Shown here one piece after another: positions 43,856-51,872 of a stretch of DNA of 64,000 nucleotides. The position numbers were made by a program, and so were the translations under genes. Origin of the DNA: CAVRJC01 sp963721435. Lineage in GTDB: Bacteria; Actinomycetota; Acidimicrobiia; IMCC26256; DASPTH01. The stretch lies in the NCBI GenBank assembly GCA_963721435.1, contig CAVRJC010000012.1:868001-932000 (forward strand), in the 5' to 3' direction. Position 1 is the stretch's first letter. Every line of letters starts with the position of its first letter. Below the pieces are notes generated by a model, which saw only the letters and a list, made by a program, of their open reading frames with translations, was not told the DNA's origin and ran no database searches.

Positions 43856-44650
43856 TCAGATGCCGTACCCACCGTCGACGAGGAGGTGGACGCCGCTGAT
43901 GAAGTTGGCCCGGTCGGAGGCGAGGAAGCAGACCGCTTCGGCGATGTCGCCGGCGTTCCCGAAGCGCCGGAGCGCGATGTTGCGCTTCGTGACCGCCAGC
44001 GCGGCGTCGTCGAGATCACCCGACGCCATCAGCCGCTCGGCCATCCCGTCGGTGAGCATCCCCGGGCCCACGCAGTTGGCCCGCACGCCGAACCGGCCCT
44101 CCTCGGCCGCCAGCGCGCGGACGAGGCTCTCGATCGCCGCCTTCGGACCCGACGACAAGCCGTCGCGCACCGGGAACCGGTGGGTGGCCGCGGTGGTCAC
44201 CGCGACGAGGTTGCCCGAGCCCTGCCCGGGCGCGAGCGCCGCCGAGGCGCGCAGGTGCCGGAGCGCGGGCTGTGCGACCGCGAAGAACCCTCCGACCTCC
44301 TGGTCGACGGCGTCGCGGAGCTGCGCCGGGGTGACCTTGCTCAGGTGGAGCTGCGGCACCGTGGGACCCGCTGCGTGCACCAGCGTGTGCACGCCGCCGA
44401 ACTCCTCTGCCGCGTCATCGACGAACGCGCGCGACGCGGCGTCATCGACCAGATCGAGCGAGACCGCGCGCGCGCGATGCCCGAGTGCGATGACGTCGTC
44501 GACGACCTCCTGCGCGCGCGTGGCGTTGGCGCGGTACGAGAGCACGACGTCGCTGCCGCGCGCCGCCAGCAGTCGACAGACCGCCGCACCGAGCCCACCG
44601 CTGCCACCGGTCACGATCGCAACTCCCGAGCGGGCCCCGAAATCATCCAT
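43856..44650 (-). CDS. short-chain dehydrogenase/reductase (SDR)
   Basis: A 264-residue classical SDR. Cofactor motif AIVTGGSGGLGAAVCRLLAARG, NAG-like VHAAGP, catalytic region VTTAATHRFPVRDGLSSGPKAAIESLVRALAAEEG, and the C-terminal ASDRANFISGVHLLVDGGYGI. The usual YxxxK Tyr appears replaced: the segment reads GLSSGPKAA where YxxSKAA is expected, so catalysis may be altered. Overlaps the NTF2-like gene by 8 nt. Confidence 0.85.
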   Translation of the reverse strand: MDDFGARSGVAIVTGGSGGLGAAVCRLLAARGSDVVLSYRANATRAQEVVDDVIALGHRARAVSLDLVDDAASRAFVDDAAEEFGGVHTLVHAAGPTVPQLHLSKVTPAQLRDAVDQEVGGFFAVAQPALRHLRASAALAPGQGSGNLVAVTTAATHRFPVRDGLSSGPKAAIESLVRALAAEEGRFGVRANCVGPGMLTDGMAERLMASGDLDDAALAVTKRNIALRRFGNAGDIAEAVCFLASDRANFISGVHLLVDGGYGI

Positions 44651-45149
44651 CGAGCCACTCCCGCGATTCGTAGAGCGGGTCGGCCGAGCCGCGCGCGCCG
44701 ACCAAGAGGTGATCCGGGATCGGCCAGCGGGTGTCGGCACCCCACGATCGGCACCAGTCGGTGACCGCGACCCGCTGCACGATCCGCCAGCCGCCTTCGT
44801 CTCGGCGCTCGAACCGGTCGAGGTAGCGGAACCCCACACTGAGGTTCTTGGTGGGGTCGGCGGCGTCGCCCTCGTGGGACGCGATCCCGTAGGTCTCCAC
44901 GTGGGCCCGGTCGCCGTGCAGCTCGATCAGCAGGTTGCCGACGAAGTGCTGGGTGCGCTCGTACCGGGAGAGCACGCGCCACACCCAGTCGAGGTAGCCG
45001 TCGATCGTCCCGGTGAAGGAGCCGTGCACCTCGGTGGCGTCGTCGTGGTAGCACGAGCGAACGAGCTCCCGTTCCATGCGGTCGACGCCGCGGCAGTACG
45101 TGAGCACGACGTTGCGGATGTCGCGCTCGTCGAGCAGTTCGCGGTCCAT
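44643..45149 (-). CDS. SnoaL/NTF2-like protein
   Basis: A 168-residue alpha+beta-barrel protein: LLDERDIRNVVLTYCRGVDRMERELVRSCYHDDATEVHGSFTGTIDGYLDWVW is the family start, TQHFVGNLLIELHGDRAHVETYGIASH the sheet. Members act as small polyketide cyclases, dehydratases or ketosteroid isomerases. Operon with the SDR suggests a ketone or steroid-like substrate. ATG 45149. Confidence 0.85.
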   Translation of the reverse strand: MDRELLDERDIRNVVLTYCRGVDRMERELVRSCYHDDATEVHGSFTGTIDGYLDWVWRVLSRYERTQHFVGNLLIELHGDRAHVETYGIASHEGDAADPTKNLSVGFRYLDRFERRDEGGWRIVQRVAVTDWCRSWGADTRWPIPDHLLVGARGSADPLYESREWLDG

Positions 45150-45186
45150 GCCGTCAGCTTGGCACTGACGTCGTGCCAATGCGGCC

Positions 45187-47142
45187 TCAGGCGTGGGCCG
45201 CGACCGCTCCGGGCTCGTCGGGATCACCGAGGTGCTCGATCCATGCCGCGTACATCTCGGCGTAGCGTCCACCCCGGGCGACGAGCTCCTCGTGAGAGCC
45301 GAGCTCGGCGATCCGTCCGTCGTCGACCACCGCGATCCGGTCGGCGCGCATCGCGGTGGAGAGCCGGTGCGCCACGATGATCGCGGTGCGGCCCTGCAGC
45401 AGCGCGTCGAGGCCGGCTTCCACCTGAGTCTCCGACTTGAGGTCGAGGTTCGACGTGGCCTCGTCGAGCACGAGGACGCGCGGCCCCGCGAGGAAGGCGC
45501 GCGCGAGCGCGATGAGCTGGCGCTCGCCCGAAGAGAGCGACACGCCGCGTTCGTGCACGCGGGTGTCGACACCTTCGGGAAGGTGCGCGATCAGCTCGTC
45601 GAGACCGACGCGGTGGACCGCCTCCATCACCTCGTCGTCGGTCGCGTCGGGTCTCGCGAACGCGATGTTGTCGCGCACGGTGCCGGCGAACAGGAACGGC
45701 TCCTGCGGCACGACGCCGAGCTGGCGGCGCAGCGACTCGATGGTCACATCGCGCAGGTCGAAGCCGTCGATACGAACGCTCCCGGCGGTCGGGTCGTAGA
45801 AGCGAGTGACGAGCTTGGCGATGGTCGACTTGCCCGCGCCGGTCGGCCCGACGAAGGACATCGTCTCGCCCGCTCGGATGTGGAGGTCGACATCGCGCAG
45901 CACGGGGACGGCCGGGTCGTAGCCGAACGACACGCCGACCAGCTCGACGTCGCCCTCGATGGGCGGGAGCGGTGCGGCGTCTTCGGCCTCTTCGACCGAC
46001 GGGTGCGTCGACAGCAGCTCGTTGAGCTTGACGATGGCCGCCTGACCCTGCTGGTACAGGTTGTACTGCTGCACCAGCTGTTGGATCGGTTGGAAGAACG
46101 AGTTGAGGTACAGGATGAACGCGACGAGCTGGCCCACCTGGAGCGAGCCGTTGCGGACCATCGTGCCGCCGATGAGCAGCAACATCGCCTGGCCCATGAT
46201 GCCGATCCACTCGGTGGACGCGCCGTACTTCGCGTTGATCTCCGCGGTGTAGTCGTTGGCATCGCGGTACTCCCCGACCACGTTGCGGTGATGGAGCACG
46301 TTGTGGCGGGTGCGGTTGAACCCGGCGACGACGCGCACGCCCGACAGGCTCTCGGACACGTCGCTCAGCACCCCCGCGATGCCGTCGCGCACGCGCAGGT
46401 ACCCACGGTCGGAGGCGGACCGGAACCAGAGCGTGAGCCCGAGCAGCAACGGCACGATCATCAGGAGCGTGATCAGCGCGAGCTGGACGTTCATGACGAG
46501 GAGGATGACGGTGACGACCACCATCGTGAGCCCCTGCAGGAAGAACTGCACCAGACCGTCCTGCAGCAGCTGCTGCAGCGACTCGACGTCGCTCATGATG
46601 CGGGTCATGATCACGCCGGCCTTCTCGTCGGTGTAGTAGTCGAGCGAGAGGCGTTGCAGGTGCGCGAACACGCGCACCCGGAGCTCGAACATCACGCGGG
46701 ACGCAATGCGACCCGTGATGCCGACCCGGAACCCGCTCGCCACCGCCGAGACCACGACCGCGATCACTGCCGCGATCGCGCAGGCAAGGATCACCGACCA
46801 GTCGTCCTTCTTGATGCCGTCGTCGATGCCGATCGACGCCAGCAACGGGCCCAACTGGATGGTGAGCGCCTCGATGACCACCAGCACGGTGGCGATGCTC
46901 ATGAGCCGCTTGTGGGGGATCAGCATGCGGCGGAGACTGACGCCGCTCTGCGTCATGCGGTGCGAGAACGTGCTGTCGGGGGTGGGCCACTCGGGCTCGT
47001 CGGCCACGAGCTCCTCGACCCGCTTCTGCATCTCGGGGGGGATCCCGGCGAACGGCAGCCCCCCACCCGGGTTCCCCGAGTGGACCTGGCCGCCGCCCAT
47101 GCCGCCGCCGCCCATCATCCCGCCGCCGCCGCCCCAGCCCAT
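45187..47142 (-). CDS. ABC transporter, fused permease-ATPase (half-exporter B)
   Basis: A 651-residue type IV (exporter) half-transporter. The first 30 residues are strikingly Gly/Met-rich (GWGGGGGMMGGGGMGGG). Six helices (IATVLVVIEALTIQLGPLLASIGI onward), then ATPase: Walker A GPTGAGKST, Q-loop VVPQEPFLFAGTV, signature SLSSGERQLIALARAF, Walker B VLVLDEATSNLD, and switch His AHRLST. The signature reads LSSGE instead of LSGGQ, while the partner has LSGGQ, which fits a heterodimer with one degenerate site. ATG overlaps the partner's stop. Confidence 0.92.
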   Translation of the reverse strand: MGWGGGGGMMGGGGMGGGQVHSGNPGGGLPFAGIPPEMQKRVEELVADEPEWPTPDSTFSHRMTQSGVSLRRMLIPHKRLMSIATVLVVIEALTIQLGPLLASIGIDDGIKKDDWSVILACAIAAVIAVVVSAVASGFRVGITGRIASRVMFELRVRVFAHLQRLSLDYYTDEKAGVIMTRIMSDVESLQQLLQDGLVQFFLQGLTMVVVTVILLVMNVQLALITLLMIVPLLLGLTLWFRSASDRGYLRVRDGIAGVLSDVSESLSGVRVVAGFNRTRHNVLHHRNVVGEYRDANDYTAEINAKYGASTEWIGIMGQAMLLLIGGTMVRNGSLQVGQLVAFILYLNSFFQPIQQLVQQYNLYQQGQAAIVKLNELLSTHPSVEEAEDAAPLPPIEGDVELVGVSFGYDPAVPVLRDVDLHIRAGETMSFVGPTGAGKSTIAKLVTRFYDPTAGSVRIDGFDLRDVTIESLRRQLGVVPQEPFLFAGTVRDNIAFARPDATDDEVMEAVHRVGLDELIAHLPEGVDTRVHERGVSLSSGERQLIALARAFLAGPRVLVLDEATSNLDLKSETQVEAGLDALLQGRTAIIVAHRLSTAMRADRIAVVDDGRIAELGSHEELVARGGRYAEMYAAWIEHLGDPDEPGAVAAHA

Positions 47143-49178
47143 CAGTCCATCCCCCCACGCGGCGCGACCCGCGGGTCGAGCTCGGGATCGAAGTCGGCCG
47201 ATTCGCCGACATCGGCGTCGAGGTCCCGGCTGCTGATGACGTCGGCGTCGACTGCACGGGCGATGAGGCGCTCGTCTTCGCGTTCGTGCTCGGCGCGCGC
47301 CACCTCCCGCTCTTCGGCGCGACGAGTGGCGTCCTCTTCGGTCTGGGCGAGGATCTCCGCGTAGCGGGGTTCGCGATCGAGGAGCTCGGTGTGCGTGCCC
47401 TGCGCGATGACACGGCCGTCCTCGACCACCGCGACTCGGTCGGCGAGGCTGATCGTCGAGAGCCGGTGGGCGATGATCAGCGTCGTCCGGTTCTCCATCA
47501 GGTCGCTCAGCGCGGCGTGGATCTGCTGCTCGATCTGCACGTCGATGGCCGAGGTCGCGTCGTCGAGCACGAGGATCGGAGGGTTCACGACGAGCGTGCG
47601 CGCGATCGCGATGCGCTGGCGCTGGCCGCCCGACAAGGTGAAGCCGCGCTCGCCGACGACGGTGTCGTACCCCTCCGGCATGGCGCGGATGAAGCCGTCG
47701 GCACCCGCGGCCTTGGCGGCGGCGACGACATCGTCCATCGACGCGTCGGGCCGACCGTACGCGATGTTGTCGCGGATCGAGACCGAGAAGAGGAACGGCT
47801 CGTCGAGGACCATGCCGATGTGGTGTCGCAGGCTCGGCAGCGTGAGGTCGCGGATGTCGCGGCCGTCGATCCGCACCGCGCCCCCGGTGACGTCGTAGAA
47901 ACGCGCGAGCAGGCGCGCGACCGTGCTCTTGCCGGTGCCGGTGCGTCCGACGATGGCGACGGTCTCACCGGGTTGCATGTGAAGGTCGAAGTCCCTCAGC
48001 ACGTGGGTGCCGTTCGGGTAGTCGAAGGTCACGTGGTCGAATTGCACGTCGCCGGTGCACTCGACCATGTCCACCGCACCTGGGCGGTCGACGACCGTGG
48101 GTTGCTCGTCGAGCACCTCGAAGATGCGCCCGGCCGACGCCGCGGCGCGCTGGCCCATCATCATCACCATGCCGAGCTGACGGAACGGCGGCTGGAGCAT
48201 CAGGACGTAGGCGTTGAACGCGACGATGTCGCCCACGGTGGCCTGGCCGTGGATCGCGAGGTAGCCGCCGTAGAGGAGAACCAGCGCCTGACCGAGACGG
48301 GGAAGGTTCTCGATGAGAGGCGCCCAGTGCGCCCGGATGTCGGCGTCCTTGACGTTCGCCCACTCCGTCCGGCGCGCCGCCGCGGTGAGCTTCCGGAGCT
48401 GCTGCTCCTCCGCCGCGAACGACTTCACGACGCGCACACCGTTGATGTTCTCGTCGACGACGGTGGCGACATCAGCGAGGCGGGCCTGCGCGAGCCACGA
48501 GACGGGGAACATGTAGCGGCGCATACGGATCGCCACGATGAAGACGAACGGCATGGTCGACATCGCGACGAACGCGAGCGGCACGTTGATGGTGAGCATC
48601 AGGATGAAGGCCAGGATCGCGACGCTGCACTGCACGAACACGATCGGCGCCATCGAGAGGTACATCTGCACCTGGCGGATGTCGGAGTTCCCGCGGGAGA
48701 TGAGCTCGCCCGACTGCACGCGGTCGTAGAACGAGAACGACATACGGCTGAGGTGCTCGTACATGATGTTCCGCAGGTCGTATTCGACGCGGTAGGCCGT
48801 CTTCAGCATGAACAGGCGCGACGTGTAGTTGAGGGCGAAACGCACGCACGCCAGCACGACGATGATGCCGACATACATGGTGAGGTCGCCGTGGTGCTTG
48901 AGCCCCTTGTCGATCGCCTCGGCCACGACCGCGGGGATGAGCACCTGCACCGCGAGCCCGACGAACGACGCGACCAGGGAGATGACGAAGATCTTCTTGT
49001 GCGCGAACAGCACCGGGAGCACGCGCTTGAGCCACGAGCCACCCTGGTCGGGCTTGATGTTGGCGCGCGGCGCGGGATAGCGCGGCGTCACGCCGACGGG
49101 CACGAACGGCGACGAGAAGTCGGTGCCGAACGCGCTCTTTTCCGCCTTGTTCGCCTTGTCCGGCGACGTCATCGTCAT
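47142..49178 (-). CDS. ABC transporter, fused permease-ATPase (half-exporter A)
   Basis: A 678-residue half-exporter. Six helices in residues 50-340, ATPase with Walker A GRTGTGKST, Q-loop, signature TLSGGQRQRIAIARTL, Walker B ILVLDDATSAID and AHRLST. The C-terminus has a charged extension (EEDATRRAEEREVARAEHEREDERL) beyond the ATPase. Walker B ends DDATSA rather than DEATSA, so the catalytic Glu is replaced by Asp here, as at the degenerate site of heterodimeric exporters, whereas the B subunit has DEATSN. Drug or lipid export controlled by the neighbouring MarR protein is likely. Confidence 0.92.
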   Translation of the reverse strand: MTMTSPDKANKAEKSAFGTDFSSPFVPVGVTPRYPAPRANIKPDQGGSWLKRVLPVLFAHKKIFVISLVASFVGLAVQVLIPAVVAEAIDKGLKHHGDLTMYVGIIVVLACVRFALNYTSRLFMLKTAYRVEYDLRNIMYEHLSRMSFSFYDRVQSGELISRGNSDIRQVQMYLSMAPIVFVQCSVAILAFILMLTINVPLAFVAMSTMPFVFIVAIRMRRYMFPVSWLAQARLADVATVVDENINGVRVVKSFAAEEQQLRKLTAAARRTEWANVKDADIRAHWAPLIENLPRLGQALVLLYGGYLAIHGQATVGDIVAFNAYVLMLQPPFRQLGMVMMMGQRAAASAGRIFEVLDEQPTVVDRPGAVDMVECTGDVQFDHVTFDYPNGTHVLRDFDLHMQPGETVAIVGRTGTGKSTVARLLARFYDVTGGAVRIDGRDIRDLTLPSLRHHIGMVLDEPFLFSVSIRDNIAYGRPDASMDDVVAAAKAAGADGFIRAMPEGYDTVVGERGFTLSGGQRQRIAIARTLVVNPPILVLDDATSAIDVQIEQQIHAALSDLMENRTTLIIAHRLSTISLADRVAVVEDGRVIAQGTHTELLDREPRYAEILAQTEEDATRRAEEREVARAEHEREDERLIARAVDADVISSRDLDADVGESADFDPELDPRVAPRGGMD

Positions 49179-49779
49179 CGTGATGCCGTTCCGGCACGGA
49201 GCCTGATCGCCGTTCCGGCACGGAGCCTGATCGCCGTTCCGGCACGGAGCCTGACTTCGACCTCGCGTCCGCCTCGCGTCGGCGTTCGTCGCGGTAGGCG
49301 TCGAGGGCGTCGTGCCACTCCTCGAGGTCGGCGATCGCCTCCGCGGGCCGCTCGTTGACGAGGTGCGCGGCGATCTGGGTCAGTCGCTCGTTCACCGAGT
49401 CGTCGGCCGCGACCAGGATGCGGCGGCCGGCCTCGGTGAGCTCGAGGTTGAGGCGACGGCGGTCGGACGGGTCGGGGATGCGCACCACGAGATCGCGTGC
49501 GACGAGGCCGTCGACGACAGCAGTGACGCTCGGCGGGCTGACCGTCAACCGGTCGGCGAGCCACGACGACGCCGCGGGGCCACCCGCGAGCAGCGCGAGC
49601 ACGCGGTACTGCGGCACCGAGAGGTCGACGGGCCCGAGGCCGTGCTCCAGGTGCTTGGCCAGGCGGGCGATCGCCCGTCCTGCCCCCCGTGCGGCGCGGG
49701 CGGCGCTGTCGTCGGTGGCGACTGCATGCCGTTCGGGCATGGAGCCGGCTGCGACCGTCTTGCTCTTCGGGGGACTCAT
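49175..49779 (-). CDS. MarR family transcriptional regulator (unclear C-terminus)
   Basis: Winged helix: GPVDLSVPQYRVLALLAGGPAASSWLADRLTVSPPSVTAVVDGLVARDLVVRIPDPSDRRRLNLELTEAGRRILV, typical MarR. ATG at 49779; a repeat copy near the start encodes SMPERHAV. After EWHDALDAYRDERRREADAR the frame runs into three repeat copies (SGSVPERR units) and stays open to 48472 inside the ABC gene, giving no natural stop. A stop at 49175 in the neighbouring frame overlaps the ABC start, so a frame change near or within the repeats is probable; coordinates reflect that. It precedes and presumably controls the exporter genes. Confidence 0.75.
49186..49253 (+). repeat. dispersed 20-nt repeat, 3 tandem copies at MarR/ABC junction
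   Basis: Copies at 49186-49205, 49210-49229 and 49234-49253, CCGTTCCGGCACGGAGCCTG with ATCG spacers, exact 24-nt period. They form the 3' end of the marR-like frame immediately upstream of the ABC start codon, where its ribosome-binding site should be. Confidence 0.92.
49729..49748 (+). repeat. dispersed 20-nt repeat, single copy at marR 5' end
   Basis: CCGTTCGGGCATGGAGCCGG, in frame about 10 codons after the start of the MarR-family gene. This is the rightmost copy of the family in the window. Confidence 0.88.
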
Positions 49780-49916
49780 ATTTCCAGCGCCATATGGTTA
49801 GGGTACCGAACGTCTTGGCGAAGGGGCAACATTCATTCCGGAGGTCCCGCGCGATGGGGCTGAACCGGGACTGAATCGGTGACTGCAATCGGCGACCCTC
49901 CGACCGGCATCATGCA

Positions 49917-51530
49917 GTGGTGGTGCGACCCCGGAGTCTTGGTGCGGTCGCGCTCGTCGTGCTCGTGGTCGCCGTCGCATCGATCACCGCGACGCTCCCG
50001 GCCGGCGCAGCCTCGATGAAGCCGGCTGCCGCCGGCACCGGCAAGCCGCACCGCAACATCCTCTTCGTGCTCACCGACGACATGGCGCTCGGCGACCTCG
50101 CGTACATGCCGAACACCCTCGCGCTGATCGGCGACCGGGGCGCGACGTTCGACAACTACTTCGTGAACAGCTCGGTGTGCTGCCCGTCGCGCGCGACGAC
50201 GCTGCGTGGGCAGTACGAGCACAACACCGGGGTGCTGTCGAACGGCGGGAGCAACGGCGGGTTCGAGAAGGCGTACCGGTCCGGTATCGAGAAGGACACG
50301 ATCGCGACCCATCTCCAGGCCGCGGGGTACCGCACCGGCCTGTTCGGCAAGTACCTCAACGGCTATCCGAACGGCGCGCCGGAGACCTACGTGCCGCCGG
50401 GATGGACCGACTGGGCCAGCCCGGTGCGCGGCAACGCGTACGGCGAGTACGACTACACGCTGAACGAGAACCGCGTGCTGCACGAGTACGGGCACTCGCC
50501 CGGCGCGTACGGCACCGACGTGTACGTCGGTCTCGCCGACCAGTTCATCCGCGACGCGAGCACGGCGGGTAAGCCCTTCTTCGCGTACGTGTCCGTGTAC
50601 GCGCCCCACGAGCCCGCGACCCCCGCGCCGGGTGACGTGGGCGCGTTGCCCGACGCGCACGTGCCGCGCACCGCCTCCTTCAACCAGGCCGACGTCAGCG
50701 GAATGCCGAAGTTCGTCAACGAGCTTCCGGTGCTCACGCCCGACGAGATCACATCGATCGACACGCTGCAGCGCCTCCGGCTCGAGTCGCTCCAGGCCGT
50801 CGACCGCGGCGTGGCGACGCTCGTCGACACCCTGCGCGCCACACACCATCTCGCCGACACCGACATCGTGTTCGCGTCCGACAACGGCTTCCATCTCGGG
50901 CAGCACCGGCTCCCCGCCGGCAAGCTCACTGCGTACGACACCGACATCCGCGTGCCCCTGCTCATCCGCGGCCCGGGCATCGCAGCCGGCCGCCACGTGC
51001 GCGCGCTCACCGGCAACGTCGACCTCGCCGCGACGTTCGCGGCGATGGCCGGCATCAAGCCGCCGCACTTCAGCGACGGCCGCTCGCTCGTCGCCGCCGC
51101 ACGTGGGCAGCGCACCGCGCACGAATGGCGGCAGGCGTACCTCGTCGAGCACCGGAACGTCACCGGCACGTCGAGCCCACCTCGTGCGCGCAACAAGCAG
51201 ACTCTCCCGCTCGAGCCCACTGACCCGGACCAGGTGAGCACCGCAAACGCGACCAAGCTGCACGACCGGACCAACATGGCGAGCGACGCGCACATCCCCG
51301 ACTACGACGCGGTGCGCACGCGGCGCTACCTGTACGTGAAGTACGCGACCGGCGAGCACGAGCTGTACGACACCCGGACGGACCCCGAGGAGATCCACAA
51401 CCTCGCCGGCACGGGCGCCGACCGGCGGATCGAGAGCCTGCTCGACCGTCAGCTCGAGGAGCTCCGGCAGTGCGCCGGAAACGGTTGCCGGGTCGCCGAA
51501 GCCCGCACACCCCAGCAGCTCGCCAGCTGA
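49917..51530 (+). CDS. secreted arylsulfatase-like protein
   Basis: A 537-residue sulfatase with signal peptide (ALVVLVVAVASITATLPAGA). The formylglycine motif C-C-P-S-R (C88) is in NSSVCCPSRATTLRGQYEHNTG; metal ligands are in RNILFVLTDDMALGD and FASDNGFHLGQHRLPAGK. HEWRQAYLVEH and YDTRTDPEEIHNLAG are typical C-terminal pieces. Activation needs a formylglycine-generating enzyme, not in the window. It would hydrolyse sulfate esters outside the cell. GTG 49917; divergent from the MarR gene. Confidence 0.9.
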   Translation: MVVRPRSLGAVALVVLVVAVASITATLPAGAASMKPAAAGTGKPHRNILFVLTDDMALGDLAYMPNTLALIGDRGATFDNYFVNSSVCCPSRATTLRGQYEHNTGVLSNGGSNGGFEKAYRSGIEKDTIATHLQAAGYRTGLFGKYLNGYPNGAPETYVPPGWTDWASPVRGNAYGEYDYTLNENRVLHEYGHSPGAYGTDVYVGLADQFIRDASTAGKPFFAYVSVYAPHEPATPAPGDVGALPDAHVPRTASFNQADVSGMPKFVNELPVLTPDEITSIDTLQRLRLESLQAVDRGVATLVDTLRATHHLADTDIVFASDNGFHLGQHRLPAGKLTAYDTDIRVPLLIRGPGIAAGRHVRALTGNVDLAATFAAMAGIKPPHFSDGRSLVAAARGQRTAHEWRQAYLVEHRNVTGTSSPPRARNKQTLPLEPTDPDQVSTANATKLHDRTNMASDAHIPDYDAVRTRRYLYVKYATGEHELYDTRTDPEEIHNLAGTGADRRIESLLDRQLEELRQCAGNGCRVAEARTPQQLAS

Positions 51531-51586
51531 TGGCTCGGATGGTCACGGACGCCTGCTGCTACGATGCCCTGCCTCAGGTGAACCGA

Positions 51587-51659
51587 GCCCCCATCGTCTA
51601 GTGGCCCAGGACGCCGCCCTTTCAAGGCGGTAACGGGGATTCGAACTCCCCTGGGGGCA
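51587..51659 (+). tRNA. tRNA-Glu (anticodon TTC)
   Basis: A 73-nt cloverleaf: acceptor GCCCCCA/TGGGGGC, anticodon loop CTTTCAA flanked by GCCGCC and GGCGG, T arm GGGGATTCGAACTCCCC, discriminator A. CCA not encoded. Confidence 0.96.
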
Positions 51660-51696
51660 CACGAACTCGTCCGGTGCACACCGGTCGGTTCAATCT

Positions 51697-51771
51697 GGTC
51701 CTGTGGTGCAGTTTGGAGTGCACGCCGCCCTGTCAAGGCGGAGGTCGCGGGTTCAAATCCCGTCAGGACCG
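51697..51771 (+). tRNA. tRNA-Asp (anticodon GTC)
   Basis: A 75-nt cloverleaf: acceptor GGTCCTG/CAGGACC, anticodon loop CTGTCAA, T arm GCGGGTTCAAATCCCGT, discriminator G. It lies 37 nt after tRNA-Glu, so both are probably co-transcribed. Confidence 0.96.
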
Positions 51772-51872
51772 CCGAGTTTCCGCAGGAGCCTCCATCCCGC
51801 GGGCATCCCGCGAGGCCGGTTGTGCGCTCGCCGTTGCTTCTCGGGTGCGGAGCGGATGCGCCCCGTTGCTAA

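Noticed and set aside
45193..49358. Long plus-strand open frames opposite the two ABC exporters
   Set aside because: Low-complexity Arg/His/Asp composition and full overlap with well-supported transporter genes show that they are shadows.
10859..49748. Tandem 24-nt repeats considered as CRISPR arrays
   Set aside because: There are only 1-3 units per locus, the 4-nt spacers are constant within an array, copies occur inside coding sequences in both orientations, and no cas gene is present.
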